Notes: generated from the letters alone by a model not told the origin. A stretch of 64,000 bases of DNA from Corynebacterium breve (GCF_030252165.1 NZ_CP126969.1:1922001-1986000); one strand, 5' to 3'. Shown: positions 17,816 through 27,873, numbered from the stretch's first letter. A program made the numbers and translations.

Positions 17816-19242
17816 AGGATTTCACCTGGCTTGTAATTCGCGGCATCCGGGTACGCGTTGACCAGATCCTGGATGCGACGAAGCACACTATCCACCTGGG
17901 ATTCCGCCGCGCCGATGAAGGCGTGGCGGTCTTCCATGACCGCCTCCAGCTCGTCGACGGTCATTGGCAGTCGCTCGTCGGCGGCAAGGCGCTCGATGAG
18001 ATTTTGCTCGGCTCCGTTCTCGCGCATGTCCAACGCCATCGCCACGGCATTTTCCTTGATTACTTCGTGGGCGGTTTCGCGTCCCACGCCCTTGCGCACC
18101 GCAGCCATCAGAATGCGCGTGGTTGCTAGGAACGGCAGGTAACGATCGAGCTCGCGGTTAATCATCGCGGGGAAAGCTCCGAACTCGTCGAGGACGGTGA
18201 GGAAAGTCTCCATCATGCCGTCGATGGCGAAGAAAGCATCCGGCAATGCAACTCGACGAACTACCGAGCAGAACACGTCGCCTTCATTCCACTGTTGGCC
18301 GGAGAGATCAGCGACCATGGTGAGGTAGCCACGCAGGATGACCTGGAAACCGCCGACGCGCTCACACGAGCGTGCATTCATCTTGTGCGGCATCGCGGAG
18401 GAGCCAACTTGGCCCTCCTTGAAGCCCTCCGTCACGGTCTCGTTGCCAGCCATAAGGCGGATGGTCGTCGCAAGTGAGGACGGGCCGGCACCAAGCTGCA
18501 CCAAAGCAGACACGGCGTCAAGGTCGAGGGAGCGCGGGTACACCTGCCCGACGGAATCGAAGATGTTGGAAAAGCCCAGGTAGTCAGCGATGGAGGTTTC
18601 CAACGACTGCAGCTTGGCCTCGTCGCCACCCATCAGGTCCAACATGTCCTGGGAGGTGCCCATCGGGCCCTTGATGCCGCGCAGTGGGTAGCGCTCTAGG
18701 AGGTTCTCGATGCGACGCACTGCGACCAAGATCTCGTCGGCGGCAGTAGCAAAGCGCTTGCCCATGGTGGTGGCCTGCGCCGCGACATTGTGGGAGCGGC
18801 CCGCCATGACCATGGTCTGGTACTGGGCAGCGCGCTCACCGATGGCCTTGAGCATCGCGATAGCCTTGTCGCGTGCGATTTCCAACGAACGATAGATCTG
18901 CAGCTGTTCGACATTCTCTGTGAGGTCGCGGCTGGTCATGCCCTTGTGAATGTGCTCATGACCAGCTAATGCGTTGAATTCTTCGATGCGTGCCTTCACA
19001 TCGTGGCGGGTGACTTTCTCACGCTCCGCGATGGATGCCAAATCAACACGATCAATAACAGCTTCGTAGGCCTGGATCGCATCTTCTGGAATATCGATGC
19101 CCAAATCCTTCTGCGCACGCATCACCGCGATCCACAGCTGGCGTTCAAGGACAATCTTGTGTTCCGGGCTCCACAGCGTGGACATCGTCGGCGATGCGTA
19201 GCGGGAGGACAAAACGTTAGCGATCACAGGTTTTTCGGCCAC
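17812..19242 (-). CDS. purB: Adenylosuccinate lyase PurB
   Basis: 476 residues. It removes fumarate from SAICAR and from adenylosuccinate. The superfamily signature is GSSAMPHKMNARSCERV, with TSRDLTENVEQL and AGRSHNVAAQATTMGKRFA also conserved. Length and ends look normal. It lies 19 bp downstream of the aminotransferase gene and converges on the lipoprotein with overlapping stop codons. Confidence 0.97.
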   Translation of the reverse strand: MAEKPVIANVLSSRYASPTMSTLWSPEHKIVLERQLWIAVMRAQKDLGIDIPEDAIQAYEAVIDRVDLASIAEREKVTRHDVKARIEEFNALAGHEHIHKGMTSRDLTENVEQLQIYRSLEIARDKAIAMLKAIGERAAQYQTMVMAGRSHNVAAQATTMGKRFATAADEILVAVRRIENLLERYPLRGIKGPMGTSQDMLDLMGGDEAKLQSLETSIADYLGFSNIFDSVGQVYPRSLDLDAVSALVQLGAGPSSLATTIRLMAGNETVTEGFKEGQVGSSAMPHKMNARSCERVGGFQVILRGYLTMVADLSGQQWNEGDVFCSVVRRVALPDAFFAIDGMMETFLTVLDEFGAFPAMINRELDRYLPFLATTRILMAAVRKGVGRETAHEVIKENAVAMALDMRENGAEQNLIERLAADERLPMTVDELEAVMEDRHAFIGAAESQVDSVLRRIQDLVNAYPDAANYKPGEIL

Positions 19243-19261
19243 GGGGGATCAGTTCTTTCTG

Positions 19262-20407
19262 TTAGTTGTTCAGGTATTCGTCTAGGCGGGCGCACGCTTC
19301 ACGCGCTAGCTCCGGGGTGGAACACAGGCTCAAGCGTACCCAGGTGTTTCCATTAACCGGGTCAAAATCGACACCCGGCGCAAACGCCACACCGATGTCT
19401 TCGACCAGCTTGTGGCACCAAGCCTCGGAATCCTGGGTGTACTCAGAAACGTCGAGCCAGAGATACAAGCCACCGTCGGGATCGGCAAAGGTTCCTAGGC
19501 CGATCTTTGGCAGCTCGTTAATGAACACCTCGCGCACTGCGCGGTAGTCATCCACGTATGCATCAAGTGTTGTCCGAGCCTCGTCGGTAAACGCCCCTTT
19601 CGCTGCCACCTGCGACACCGCCGGTGCACACAGCGCGAGCGAAGCTTGCAGGTTCTCCACGGATTCCAGCAGCGCATCGGGCAGGATCAGCCAGCCGACG
19701 CGCCAGCCGGTCATGGAGTAATACTTCGACAGCGTGCCGACGACAATGGCATTGCTAGAAAACTGCCGCGCGGTTGCCTCGGGGCGCCCGAAGCTCATGC
19801 CGTGGTAGTCCTCGTCCGAAATCAGCCACGCGTTGTTCGCGTCGCACCAGCTAGCGATGCGCTCTAGCTCCTCTGGGTCGATGATCGTGCCGGTCGGGTT
19901 GCCTGGACTGGTGATCATGACGGCATTGGGCTGCAGCTCGTCCAACATGTCTGCGGTGGGCTGAAACCGTGTGGACTGATCGCAGACCATGTCGACGATG
20001 TTGGCACCCAGCGCTTCGAGGATATTGCGGTACGCCGGATAACCGGGTCGCGAGATCGCCACGGTGTCACCGGCATCCAAGCAGGCGATGAAGGCGTTAA
20101 CAAAACCGCCCGAGGAACCCGTGGTGATAATGACGTTGTCAGCCTTTGTATCCACCCCATAAGTGTCGGAGTGCCACGTTGCGATGATCTCGCGGAGTTC
20201 CCGATCGCCGACAACTTCGGTGTAGCCGAGGGTGTCGTCGTAAAGCACCTGCGAGACAGCATCAAGCGCCTGCGAAGGCGCGCCAGTAGATGGCTGGCCA
20301 GCGCACAACATGATGGTGTCCTTGCCCTCACGCTTGCGGCGCTGGACAAGGTCGAGCATTTGCATGACTCGGAATGGTTGGGCCTGACCTCGTTGTGAAA
20401 CCTTCAT
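19262..20407 (-). CDS. Class I/II PLP aminotransferase
   Basis: 381 residues. The PLP lysine is in GTLSKYYSMTGWRVGW, and the cofactor-binding ISDEDYHGMSF and TSPGNPTGTIID are visible. The family includes aspartate and aromatic aminotransferases; the substrate cannot be read from the sequence. A leftward string purD (10 bp gap), this gene (19 bp gap), purB suggests one operon. Aspartate supply to PurB/PurC chemistry would fit but is inference. Confidence 0.88.
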   Translation of the reverse strand: MKVSQRGQAQPFRVMQMLDLVQRRKREGKDTIMLCAGQPSTGAPSQALDAVSQVLYDDTLGYTEVVGDRELREIIATWHSDTYGVDTKADNVIITTGSSGGFVNAFIACLDAGDTVAISRPGYPAYRNILEALGANIVDMVCDQSTRFQPTADMLDELQPNAVMITSPGNPTGTIIDPEELERIASWCDANNAWLISDEDYHGMSFGRPEATARQFSSNAIVVGTLSKYYSMTGWRVGWLILPDALLESVENLQASLALCAPAVSQVAAKGAFTDEARTTLDAYVDDYRAVREVFINELPKIGLGTFADPDGGLYLWLDVSEYTQDSEAWCHKLVEDIGVAFAPGVDFDPVNGNTWVRLSLCSTPELAREACARLDEYLNN

Positions 20408-20417
20408 AGGTTCTAGC

Positions 20418-21668
20418 TTAAACCGTGATCTGACCGTCTAATGCACGCTGTCCGATGTCACGGCGGTAGAACGAGCCTTCGAGGTTGATCTGTTCGATCT
20501 GACGGTAGGCATCCTCACGGGCTTGAGCAAGATCTTTACCCACACCAACGACGTTGAGTACGCGGCCACCTGCACAGATGTAGTTCCCTTCGCCGTCGCG
20601 CTTGGTGCCGGCATGGATAACATCGTCCACGATGTCACCAGTGATCACGTCTCCCGTGCGTGGCGATGCCGGGTAGTTCTCGGCAGCCAGGACGACAGTG
20701 ACCGCCGCGCCGTCGCGCCACGTGAGTGCAGGCAACTGGGCAAGGGTACCAGTGGCGGTGGCATTGAGAACATCGGCCAATGGGGTTTCAAGAAGCGCAA
20801 GTACTGCTTGGGTTTCGGGGTCTCCGAAGCGGGCGTTGAACTCGATTACGGCGGGGCCTTCCGCACCCCATGCCAGACCCGCGTAGAGCAAGCCGGAATA
20901 AGGGATTCCCCGACTGACCATTTCTTTCGCCACAGGTTTTACTACTTCGTCGACAATGCGCTGCACGCCGTCTTCCGGTAGCCACGGCAAAGGCGCGTAC
21001 GCACCCATGCCACCTGTGTTCGGGCCTTCGTCGTTGTCGTACGCACGCTTGTGATCCTGTGCTGGCAGCAGGGGGACGACAGTTTCGCCGTCTACTAGGC
21101 AGAACAAGCTGACCTCAGGACCGTCGAGGAAGGACTCAACCAGCACGGGATTACCTGCGGCAATCACTGCGCGCGCGTGTTCTTCTGCCACCGCACGATC
21201 GGTTGTGACCACAACGCCCTTGCCGCCCGCGAGGCCATCATCTTTGACCACGAACTGTGGGCCGAACTGGTCGAGAACCTCTGCGATCTGGTCTGGATCG
21301 GTGATGCGCTGTGCATGGGCGGTCTTCACGCCCGCTGCGGCCATCACCTCTTTGGCAAACGCTTTGGACCCTTCCAAGGCTGCTGCTTCTTGGTTGGGGC
21401 CGAAGACCGCAAAACCTGCTTCACGCAGGGCATCTGCAACGCCTGCGACGAGCGGAATCTCCGGGCCGATGACGACTAGGTCTGCCTCAATGTGGCGTGC
21501 CACGCCGACCACGCTGGAGGGATCGTCCACTTCGCACGGGAGACATGTCGCGTGCTGGGCGATGCCTGCGTTACCTGGGGCAACAAAAAGTTCGTGGCCG
21601 GAAAGGCCTTTAATCAGAGCGTGTTCGCGGCCGCCGGAGCCAATCACTAGGATGCGCATGTCACTCAT
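20418..21668 (-). CDS. purD: Phosphoribosylamine-glycine ligase PurD (GARS)
   Basis: 416 residues, ATP-grasp fold. It opens with [18 protein letters not shown] and carries [19 protein letters not shown] and [12 protein letters not shown]. It couples glycine to phosphoribosylamine in purine synthesis. Starts at 21668 (MSDMRI) and 21659 (MRI) are both plausible. It is divergent from the HIT gene across only ~30 bp and leads the purD-aminotransferase-purB string. Confidence 0.96.
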   Translation of the reverse strand: MSDMRILVIGSGGREHALIKGLSGHELFVAPGNAGIAQHATCLPCEVDDPSSVVGVARHIEADLVVIGPEIPLVAGVADALREAGFAVFGPNQEAAALEGSKAFAKEVMAAAGVKTAHAQRITDPDQIAEVLDQFGPQFVVKDDGLAGGKGVVVTTDRAVAEEHARAVIAAGNPVLVESFLDGPEVSLFCLVDGETVVPLLPAQDHKRAYDNDEGPNTGGMGAYAPLPWLPEDGVQRIVDEVVKPVAKEMVSRGIPYSGLLYAGLAWGAEGPAVIEFNARFGDPETQAVLALLETPLADVLNATATGTLAQLPALTWRDGAAVTVVLAAENYPASPRTGDVITGDIVDDVIHAGTKRDGEGNYICAGGRVLNVVGVGKDLAQAREDAYRQIEQINLEGSFYRRDIGQRALDGQITV

Positions 21669-21698
21669 AATAGCGTTATGCCAGGTAGCATTGTTCCT

Positions 21699-22124
21699 AT
21701 GTCTAGCGTATTCACCAAGATCATCAACGGAGAACTTCCTGGCCGGTTCGTCTATCGCGATGACAAGGTGGCTGCCTTCTTGTCAATCGAGCCTGTCGCC
21801 TACGGACACACCCTTGTTATTCCTGTCGAAGAGATCGACAAGTGGACAGACATCGGCCCATCCACCTGGAAGCAAATGAACGAGGTAGCCCAAAACGTCG
21901 GTCGCGCTTGCATCGAGGCCTTCGGTTCACAGCGCGCCGCGTACCTCATCGCTGGTTTCGAGGTTCCACACGCTCATATCCACATCTTCCCGGCAAACGA
22001 CATGGGTGGCTACGACCTCTCCACCGCCATGCGCGCCGATGCCACCGACCCAGCCAAGATGGACGAAGCCGCAGCGAAGTTGCGCGCCATCCTGGGCACC
22101 GACGACAACGGCTACATCATTTAG
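21699..22124 (+). CDS. HIT family nucleotide hydrolase/transferase
   Basis: About 141 residues from the ATG at 21699 ([15 protein letters not shown]), the position where HIT proteins normally start; an ATG seven codons upstream is also in frame. The histidine triad is [14 protein letters not shown]. Bacterial HIT proteins hydrolyse adenosine phosphoramidates or similar nucleotides. It is divergent from purD, and its stop overlaps the MerR gene stop (TTAG). Confidence 0.93.
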   Translation: MSSVFTKIINGELPGRFVYRDDKVAAFLSIEPVAYGHTLVIPVEEIDKWTDIGPSTWKQMNEVAQNVGRACIEAFGSQRAAYLIAGFEVPHAHIHIFPANDMGGYDLSTAMRADATDPAKMDEAAAKLRAILGTDDNGYII

Positions 22125-22894
22125 TCCCAGCTCGGCTCGTCGATCCCCTCTAGTTTCGCTTGCGTGTCGACGAGCTCAAGCAGGTAACCTTCTGCACCAC
22201 CGTAGGCAGCGCTAAAACGCGCATCCTGCGTGTACATGCGCGCGAGAATGAGTTGGCGCGAACGCGTCACCTTGTACCATTGCCCGATCATCTCGCGGTG
22301 CTTGTCGACGAGCACCAGCGCCTCCGGTGATCCCGGCGCCACTCCACGGACCTTCGCCCGCGCTAGATCAGCGGCGAAGGCTTGCTGCTCGGCCTTCACG
22401 TTGGCCCAGTCGGCCTCTTTCATCGTTTCCATCTTGGCTTGCGACTGTGCCCACTCCGGGGAATCACCCCAGCGTTGACGTGCTTCTTCTTGGTATGCAG
22501 GCATGTTTCCGCCAAGATACTTTGTCATGTCGTCCATGATTTCCATTCCTTTTTCTGCTTTGCCGATGAGTTCGGTGACCGCTTCCAGCTGCTGCATCAC
22601 GCTTCTCTTTTGTCGCAGAAGTTCGGCGTGATGGCATTTCAACGCACGGGTAATTGTCGACGACGATGGGTCGTCGACAAGTGTGCGAATATCTGCCAGC
22701 TTCATTCCAGCGTTGCGGTAGAGGACGATTGCTGCGCCGCGCTCAAGATCACGGTCGGTATAGAGCCGGTAATCAGACCAGGTGCGCCAGGTCGGACTCA
22801 GCAAGCCGATGTCGTCCCAGTGGCGCAAAGCTTTGGTTGTAACGCCGAGGGCTTGGGCAGCTTCGCCGATGGAGTACTCAGTAGATTCGGTCAT
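22121..22894 (-). CDS. MerR family regulator with TipAS-like ligand domain
   Basis: 257 residues. The N-terminal MerR winged helix (~residues 6-75: YSIGEAAQALGVTTKALRHW, YRLYTDRDLERGAAIVLYR) is followed by a coiled-coil linker and a C-terminal domain (~130-250) resembling TipAS, with YQEEARQRWGDSPEWAQSQ. TipAS domains trap thiopeptide-like drugs in a tunnel of helices. The ligand and targets here are unknown, though its own promoter or the neighbouring phoSR region would be natural candidates. Confidence 0.85.
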   Translation of the reverse strand: MTESTEYSIGEAAQALGVTTKALRHWDDIGLLSPTWRTWSDYRLYTDRDLERGAAIVLYRNAGMKLADIRTLVDDPSSSTITRALKCHHAELLRQKRSVMQQLEAVTELIGKAEKGMEIMDDMTKYLGGNMPAYQEEARQRWGDSPEWAQSQAKMETMKEADWANVKAEQQAFAADLARAKVRGVAPGSPEALVLVDKHREMIGQWYKVTRSRQLILARMYTQDARFSAAYGGAEGYLLELVDTQAKLEGIDEPSWD

Positions 22895-22937
22895 GCCCTA
22901 TAGCTTGGAGCTTGCCGCAGGGGAAAGGTCAAGTACA

Positions 22938-24413
22938 TTACTCGTCATCTGCCTGGCTCGGAAGCTCTGCCTCTTTCAGGCGCGGCAAGACGATGGTAAA
23001 TACCGAGCCAACGCCCACCTCACTGACCACGGAAATTGTGCCTCCGTGTTGCTCGACAAGCGTCTTTGTGATGGCAAGGCCCAAACCCGAGCCGCCGCTG
23101 CCGCGGGAGCGCGAGGTATCTGCGCGGTAGAAGCGTTCGAAGATATGCTGCGCCGCTTCGGGGCTCATGCCCTCGCCATCATCGGCTACGACAACGATGA
23201 CGTTGTCTTCGTCATAGCGCAGTTCGATGTGCACGGTTGCTTCTTCGCCGCCATGTTTTAGGCCGTTGACCACGAGATTCAAAAGGACTTGGTGGAGTCG
23301 GTCTGCGTCGCCGGAGACCACAGGGATCGCCGCGGTGGAGTTATCAACCTCGATGGCGCGGCCCGGGAATGCAGCGCGGGCGGAACTTGCCACCGATAAG
23401 GTGAGTTCGAGCAAATCGACCGGCTTCATCGAAAGCCGTGTACCTTCGGCTCGGGTCAGGGCAAGAAGGTCCTCAACGAGGAGTTTCATGCGCTTGGACT
23501 CGTCGTCGATCTTGGTCAAGACGAAGTCGACATCATCGGTTGCGCCCTGGCGGTACAGCTCGGTGTAGCCACGCAGACTGGTCAACGGCGTACGCAGCTC
23601 GTGGGAAGCATCACCGACGAAGCGACGCATCTGCTCCTCTTTGGATTGGGCTTCTTCCAGGGAGTCTTGCAGCTCCCCGAGCATCTTGTTCAGCACGTAG
23701 GACAGTTGCCCGACCTCGGTTTCGCGCGACCACTCGGGAACGCGTCGGTCGAGGTCGCCCTCAGCGATGGCCAGTGCTGTGGATTCGACCTCGCGCAGCG
23801 GCGCCATCGCGCGGCGCACGAAGTAGTAGGACGCAAGGCCCATCAAGATCAAGACGATGGCTGCGATGATCGCCTGGATCGCGCCGAGGCCAGCCATGAG
23901 TTGTTGTTCCGGCTCCAAGGAGCGCGCGACAATGGTGGTAGTTCCGTCATCACCCTGGATAGCGATGGCGCGCCAATCGCGCTCCTCGAGTGAATTTGCT
24001 GTTGACTCGATGGTCACCGGTGTGCCCAGCTCTGTGATTTGGTGGAAATCGGGCGGGCTGCCTTGATCGTTGACGGTGCGGATCGAGCCGGTCGGGCTGA
24101 TCGTGATCTGGCAGAACTCCGATGGCATCGGCGTGACCGACGAGCCGCGGTTGAGTTGGACTGACCGCGCCCATGTGTCGATGCCCATCGCGAGGTCTTC
24201 GTCGACACGCGAGAACAGCACCTCACGCATCAAAACATGCACGGCCACGGAGCTGCCGACGAGACCAAACGCGGAGATCATCACCGTAAGCACAACCAGC
24301 CACGTGCGCATGGGAAGCGCGCGTGACGGCGGAGTTGAGAGCTTTGACTTGCCCTTCTTCGCGGCTCCGTCTGTGATGTCTGCGGCGACCTCGTCGGTGC
24401 CCTTGTCTGCCAT
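22938..24413 (-). CDS. phoS: Sensor histidine kinase PhoS
   Basis: 491 residues. TM1 lies at ~33-60 and TM2 at ~180-205, bracketing an extracytoplasmic sensor domain, followed by HAMP, HisKA (phosphorylated His in GDASHELRTPLTSLRG) and HATPase (DDGEGMSPEAAQ, GSGGSGLGLAITKT). The gene order beside the purine genes, and ddh/thrE beyond, matches the C. glutamicum phosphate-starvation kinase locus. The name therefore rests on synteny as well as architecture. The response regulator gene lies 53 bp upstream on the same strand. Confidence 0.87.
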   Translation of the reverse strand: MADKGTDEVAADITDGAAKKGKSKLSTPPSRALPMRTWLVVLTVMISAFGLVGSSVAVHVLMREVLFSRVDEDLAMGIDTWARSVQLNRGSSVTPMPSEFCQITISPTGSIRTVNDQGSPPDFHQITELGTPVTIESTANSLEERDWRAIAIQGDDGTTTIVARSLEPEQQLMAGLGAIQAIIAAIVLILMGLASYYFVRRAMAPLREVESTALAIAEGDLDRRVPEWSRETEVGQLSYVLNKMLGELQDSLEEAQSKEEQMRRFVGDASHELRTPLTSLRGYTELYRQGATDDVDFVLTKIDDESKRMKLLVEDLLALTRAEGTRLSMKPVDLLELTLSVASSARAAFPGRAIEVDNSTAAIPVVSGDADRLHQVLLNLVVNGLKHGGEEATVHIELRYDEDNVIVVVADDGEGMSPEAAQHIFERFYRADTSRSRGSGGSGLGLAITKTLVEQHGGTISVVSEVGVGSVFTIVLPRLKEAELPSQADDE

Positions 24414-24466
24414 GAAACTGCCTAAACTTTGCTGAAAGAATTCCGCGTGATTTTATCCGCGCGCTT

Positions 24467-25180
24467 TTACTGGCGCGGGGTACGCAAAACGTAGCCGACG
24501 CCACGCACGGTGTGGATAAGTGGCACATCGCCGGTGTCGATCTTACGACGCAGGTAGGAGATGTAGGACTCTACAACGTTTCCGTCACCGCCGAAGTCGT
24601 AGTGCCACACGTTGTCCAGAATCTTCGACTTGGACAGCACAACCTCAGCGTTGAGCATGAGGTAGCGCAGCAGGTTGAACTCGGTTGGGGAAAGATCGAT
24701 GATCTCGCCTGCCTTGGTTACCTCGTGGGTTTCGTCGTTCAGCGTGAGGTCAGCGTAGCGGATCGTTGAGTCTTCGCGATCGCCTTCGGTGACGTTGCCA
24801 CGGCGCAAGATAACGCGCAGACGAGTAATGACCTCTTCGAGAGAGAACGGCTTGGTCACATAGTCGTCGGCACCGATGGTCAGGCCGTGGATGCGGTCTT
24901 CCACGGCATCCTTCGCGGTCAGAAACAGGACTGGGCCGTCGAGGCTTCCTGCGCGGAGTTTGCCCAGCAGCTCGAACCCGTCCATGCCCGGCATCATGAC
25001 ATCGAGAATGTAGGCGTCTGGGGCGAAGTCGCGTGCGATGCGCAGCGCTTCCTGCCCGGAGCTTGCACTTTCGACTTCAAAGCCTTGGAATTTCAGGGAG
25101 ACCGTCAAAAGTTCGACGATGTTAGGTTCATCATCGACAACGAGGATTTTCAAACCTTGTGGGTTCTGGGTTTCTGGCAT
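24467..25180 (-). CDS. phoR: OmpR-type response regulator PhoR (phosphate starvation)
   Basis: About 237 residues from the ATG read leftward from 25180; a GTG at 25195 would add five. The receiver domain has VVDDEPNIVELL, the phospho-acceptor Asp in YILDVMMPGMDGFELL, and the conserved Thr/Lys in FLTAKDA. The C-terminal winged helix shows DLSPTEFNLLRYL and YISYLRRKID. In Corynebacterium nomenclature PhoR is the regulator and PhoS the kinase. A direct repeat resembling a PHO box lies upstream and suggests autoregulation. Confidence 0.88.
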   Translation of the reverse strand: MPETQNPQGLKILVVDDEPNIVELLTVSLKFQGFEVESASSGQEALRIARDFAPDAYILDVMMPGMDGFELLGKLRAGSLDGPVLFLTAKDAVEDRIHGLTIGADDYVTKPFSLEEVITRLRVILRRGNVTEGDREDSTIRYADLTLNDETHEVTKAGEIIDLSPTEFNLLRYLMLNAEVVLSKSKILDNVWHYDFGGDGNVVESYISYLRRKIDTGDVPLIHTVRGVGYVLRTPRQ

Positions 25181-25241
25181 GAGTTTTGATTCCACCTTCT
25201 TGTTGCGTTCAGACTAGTCAACTCCCCTCCACTGTACGTTT

Positions 25242-25260
25242 GCTGAACGTTAGCTGTAAG
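25242..25260. promoter_or_regulatory. Candidate PHO box (8-3-8 direct repeat) between phoR and MFS gene
   Basis: GCTGAACG and GCTGTAAG are separated by TTA, giving two 8-bp half-sites in tandem with an 11-bp repeat distance, the arrangement expected for OmpR-family regulators. C. glutamicum PhoR sites are described as tandem 8-bp half-sites 3 bp apart. The match to that consensus is partial. Confidence 0.4.
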
Positions 25261-25347
25261 TGATATTTGACTTACCGGGGGCACTATTACGGGGCACCAC
25301 GACCCCGCTACTCAGCAGGGTTGATCAGCAATGATTACTATCAACGC

Positions 25348-26712
25348 ATGGCCGATCACACACCAGAGTCGTCCACACAGCAGCGCACCGACCCAGTATC
25401 GGTCTTTTCGTGGGCGCTGTGGGATTGTGGCTCCGCTGCTTTTCACGCAGTTCTAGTTACCTTCATCTTCTCCGTTTACCTAGTCGATTCCGTCGGACTC
25501 CACGTTTCCGGACCATTCACGGCATCGCAGTGGTACTCCGCAACCATGGCTGCAGCCGGAGTCGCCATCGCGCTGGTCACTCCAGTAATCGGACATCGCG
25601 CCGACGAAAAGGGCACCCGCAAGCGCTCGGTAGTCATCTGGACCACCGTCACCGCGCTGATCATGGCTTCCCTCTTTTTCGTCCGTAATACCAGCGTGGA
25701 GTACTTCTGGCTGGGAACATTCCTCATCGGCATGGGCGCGATCACGATCCAATTCGGAGAGGTGTCCTACTTCGCCATGATCAACCAGGTTTCCACCAAA
25801 GAAACGGTTGGTCGCGTCTCCGGTTTCGGCTGGGCGGCGGGATACATCGGCGGCATCGTCTTGTTGCTGCTGTGCTACGCAGGTTTCGTCGCCGGCGATG
25901 GAGATACGCGAGGCTTTCTCAACCTACCGATCGAAGAAGGCTTCAACATCCGGTTAGTCGCGATCTTCGCCGCGCTGTGGCTCTTCGGCTTTGCCCTCCC
26001 CCTCATGTTCCGCATCCCAGAGAAGCAGGCGACCAACCCGGAGTTTAACGACAGCTTCGTGCAGTCTTACAAAAGGCTTTTCGACGACATCCGCGTCCTT
26101 TGGACCACCAATAAGAACGGCCTCTACTTCCTCGCCGCCTCTGCGATCTTCCGCGACGGCCTTTCGGGTGTTTTCGCCTTCGGAGCGATTCTCGGCGTTT
26201 CCGTCTACGGTGTTCCAACCGACGAGATCCTCCTGTTCGGTGTCGCGGCGAACATCGCCGCAGCCCTTGGTTCGATCATCGGTGGGCTTTTCGACGATCG
26301 CGTTGGCCCCAAAATCATCATCATGGTGTCCCTCATCAGCATGATCGTCACTGGCTTCATCATGCTCTTCGCGGAAGGCCCCGCCTCTTTCTGGGTCCTC
26401 GGCCTGATCCTGTGTCTCTTCGTTGGCCCTGCACAGTCTTCCTCACGCTCCTTCATCGCGCGCGTGTCCCCTCCTGGGAAGGAAGGCGAGATGTTCGGCC
26501 TGTACACCACCACCGGCCGTGCAGTGTCGTGGCTGACTCCGCTCCTCTTTGCCACCTTCATCGGTATTGCAGGTGCCGACGACCGCGCCGGCATCATCGG
26601 CATCGTCATGGTGTTGCTCATCGGCGCCATCCTGATCATCCCAGTCCGCGACCCGGTACGCACCGAACAGGCGGACTCAGGCGATATCAACCAGCCGATC
26701 AAGTTCGACTAG
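25348..26712 (+). CDS. MFS transporter, Atg22/UMF1-like
   Basis: About 454 residues from the ATG at 25348 (MADHTPESSTQQ). The frame is open upstream, but that part is polar and unlike the family. Around twelve hydrophobic segments start at SVFSWALWDCGSAAFHAVLV. The SVFSWALWD opening and the repeated TFxIGMGAIT and GLFDDRVGPKI loops are typical of the UMF1 group of bacterial Atg22-like carriers. Substrate unknown. It is divergent from phoR, so it could belong to the phosphate response, but no direct evidence shows this. Confidence 0.85.
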   Translation: MADHTPESSTQQRTDPVSVFSWALWDCGSAAFHAVLVTFIFSVYLVDSVGLHVSGPFTASQWYSATMAAAGVAIALVTPVIGHRADEKGTRKRSVVIWTTVTALIMASLFFVRNTSVEYFWLGTFLIGMGAITIQFGEVSYFAMINQVSTKETVGRVSGFGWAAGYIGGIVLLLLCYAGFVAGDGDTRGFLNLPIEEGFNIRLVAIFAALWLFGFALPLMFRIPEKQATNPEFNDSFVQSYKRLFDDIRVLWTTNKNGLYFLAASAIFRDGLSGVFAFGAILGVSVYGVPTDEILLFGVAANIAAALGSIIGGLFDDRVGPKIIIMVSLISMIVTGFIMLFAEGPASFWVLGLILCLFVGPAQSSSRSFIARVSPPGKEGEMFGLYTTTGRAVSWLTPLLFATFIGIAGADDRAGIIGIVMVLLIGAILIIPVRDPVRTEQADSGDINQPIKFD

Positions 26713-26787
26713 CGCGGTGCGCGGGCGCAAGTGGCCCTGATCAAATTCACCTTACGGTCTTCCCCGCAGCGCCACCGGCCCAAAAAC

Positions 26788-26824
26788 AAACCCCCTCCAC
26801 CTGTTTGACCAGGTGAAGGGGGTT
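26788..26824. terminator. Bidirectional terminator between MFS gene and tRNA-Thr
   Basis: The stem CCCCCTCCACCTG / CAGGTGAAGGGGG (one mismatch, short loop) is flanked by AAA on the left and TTT on the right, so it can serve both the rightward MFS gene and the leftward tRNA. Confidence 0.9.
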
Positions 26825-26830
26825 TCTCCG

Positions 26831-26903
26831 AGCTGGAGACGAGACTCGAACTCGCAACCGACGCATTACAAGTGCGTTGCGCTGCCAATTGCGCCACTCC
26901 AGC
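26831..26903 (-). tRNA. tRNA-Thr (anticodon TGT)
   Basis: 73 nt without encoded CCA. The acceptor stem GCTGGAG/CTCCAGC is perfect. The D-arm, the anticodon stem ACGCA/TGCGT around the loop CTTGTAA, and the T-arm with GTTCGAGTC are all present. The anticodon TGT reads ACA/ACG threonine codons. It lies just downstream of ddh on the same strand and is followed by the shared terminator. Confidence 0.97.
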
Positions 26904-26916
26904 ACTCGAAGAGATA

Positions 26917-27873
26917 TTACACATCCCGTGCGATGAGTTCATCCAGCGGGGTAGGTGAAATCAAGTATGGGGGGACTTCCAAGACGGTGTAAGCCCCGTG
27001 AGCTGCCTGTTCTTGGAGACGAACCGCAGCACGAGCGTACGCAATTGCCACCGCACCGGTGAAGTCTGGGTTGCGATCAAGTTCAAGGGTGTACTCGATC
27101 ATGTGGTGGAAGCCGCCAGTATCGCCGGTAGTAATCACGTGTCCACCGTGTGGCATTCCAGTGTGCTCTTTCTCAAAGGTCACCTCGTCGATGAAGTTGA
27201 CCTCCACCTGGTAACCGACGAAGTAATCCGGCATGGTGCGGATTTCCTGCTCGATCTGCTCCTGGTCAGCTTCGTCGGCGACGATGTAGCACACACGCTT
27301 GTGAGCGCTCTTGCCGTCTAGGCCCTCGGTCTCGCCCTTGCGGGCACGGTCCAGCGCATCCTCTGCTGGGATGGTGTACTGCACCCCGGCCTTTACGCCC
27401 TCAATACGACGAACCGCGTCGGAGTGACCCTGGGACAGGCCTGGACCCCAGAAGGTGTTTTGCTTCGCGCCTGGCAAAAGAGCTTCCGCCATGGTGCGGT
27501 TGATGGAAAACATGCCTGGATCCCAGCCGGTGGAAACCACTGCGACGGTGTTGTTTTCCCGAGCGACCTTGTCCATTGCTTCGCGGTGACGTGGGACATC
27601 GCGGTGGTTGTCGTAGGTATCTACGGTCGGGGTGTACTTGGCAAACTCTGGGGCCTGCTCTGGGATATCAGTAGCCGAGCCCAAGCATAGAATTGCAACG
27701 TCGATCTCGTCCTTGTACTGCGCAAAGTCAGCAACTGGGAGGACGCGGGAAGTCGTGTCCAAGGTGGCGCGACGCGAGAAGATTGCGCCTACTTCCATGT
27801 CCGGTTGGTCGTCGATAAGCTTCTCGACGCTCTTGCCTAGGTTGCCGTAACCGACAATTCCGATGCGCATCAT
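26917..27873 (-). CDS. ddh: meso-Diaminopimelate dehydrogenase Ddh
   Basis: 318 residues from the ATG read leftward from 27873, with AAGGA seven bases upstream. The NADPH site is RIGIVGYGNLGKSVEKL, and TGWDPGMFSINRTM with GPGLSQGHSDAVRRI matches the C. glutamicum enzyme. It makes meso-DAP from tetrahydrodipicolinate in one step for lysine and peptidoglycan, bypassing the succinylase route. The frame extends 100 codons further upstream, but that part overlaps the divergent thrE and is not family sequence. Confidence 0.97.
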   Translation of the reverse strand: MMRIGIVGYGNLGKSVEKLIDDQPDMEVGAIFSRRATLDTTSRVLPVADFAQYKDEIDVAILCLGSATDIPEQAPEFAKYTPTVDTYDNHRDVPRHREAMDKVARENNTVAVVSTGWDPGMFSINRTMAEALLPGAKQNTFWGPGLSQGHSDAVRRIEGVKAGVQYTIPAEDALDRARKGETEGLDGKSAHKRVCYIVADEADQEQIEQEIRTMPDYFVGYQVEVNFIDEVTFEKEHTGMPHGGHVITTGDTGGFHHMIEYTLELDRNPDFTGAVAIAYARAAVRLQEQAAHGAYTVLEVPPYLISPTPLDELIARDV

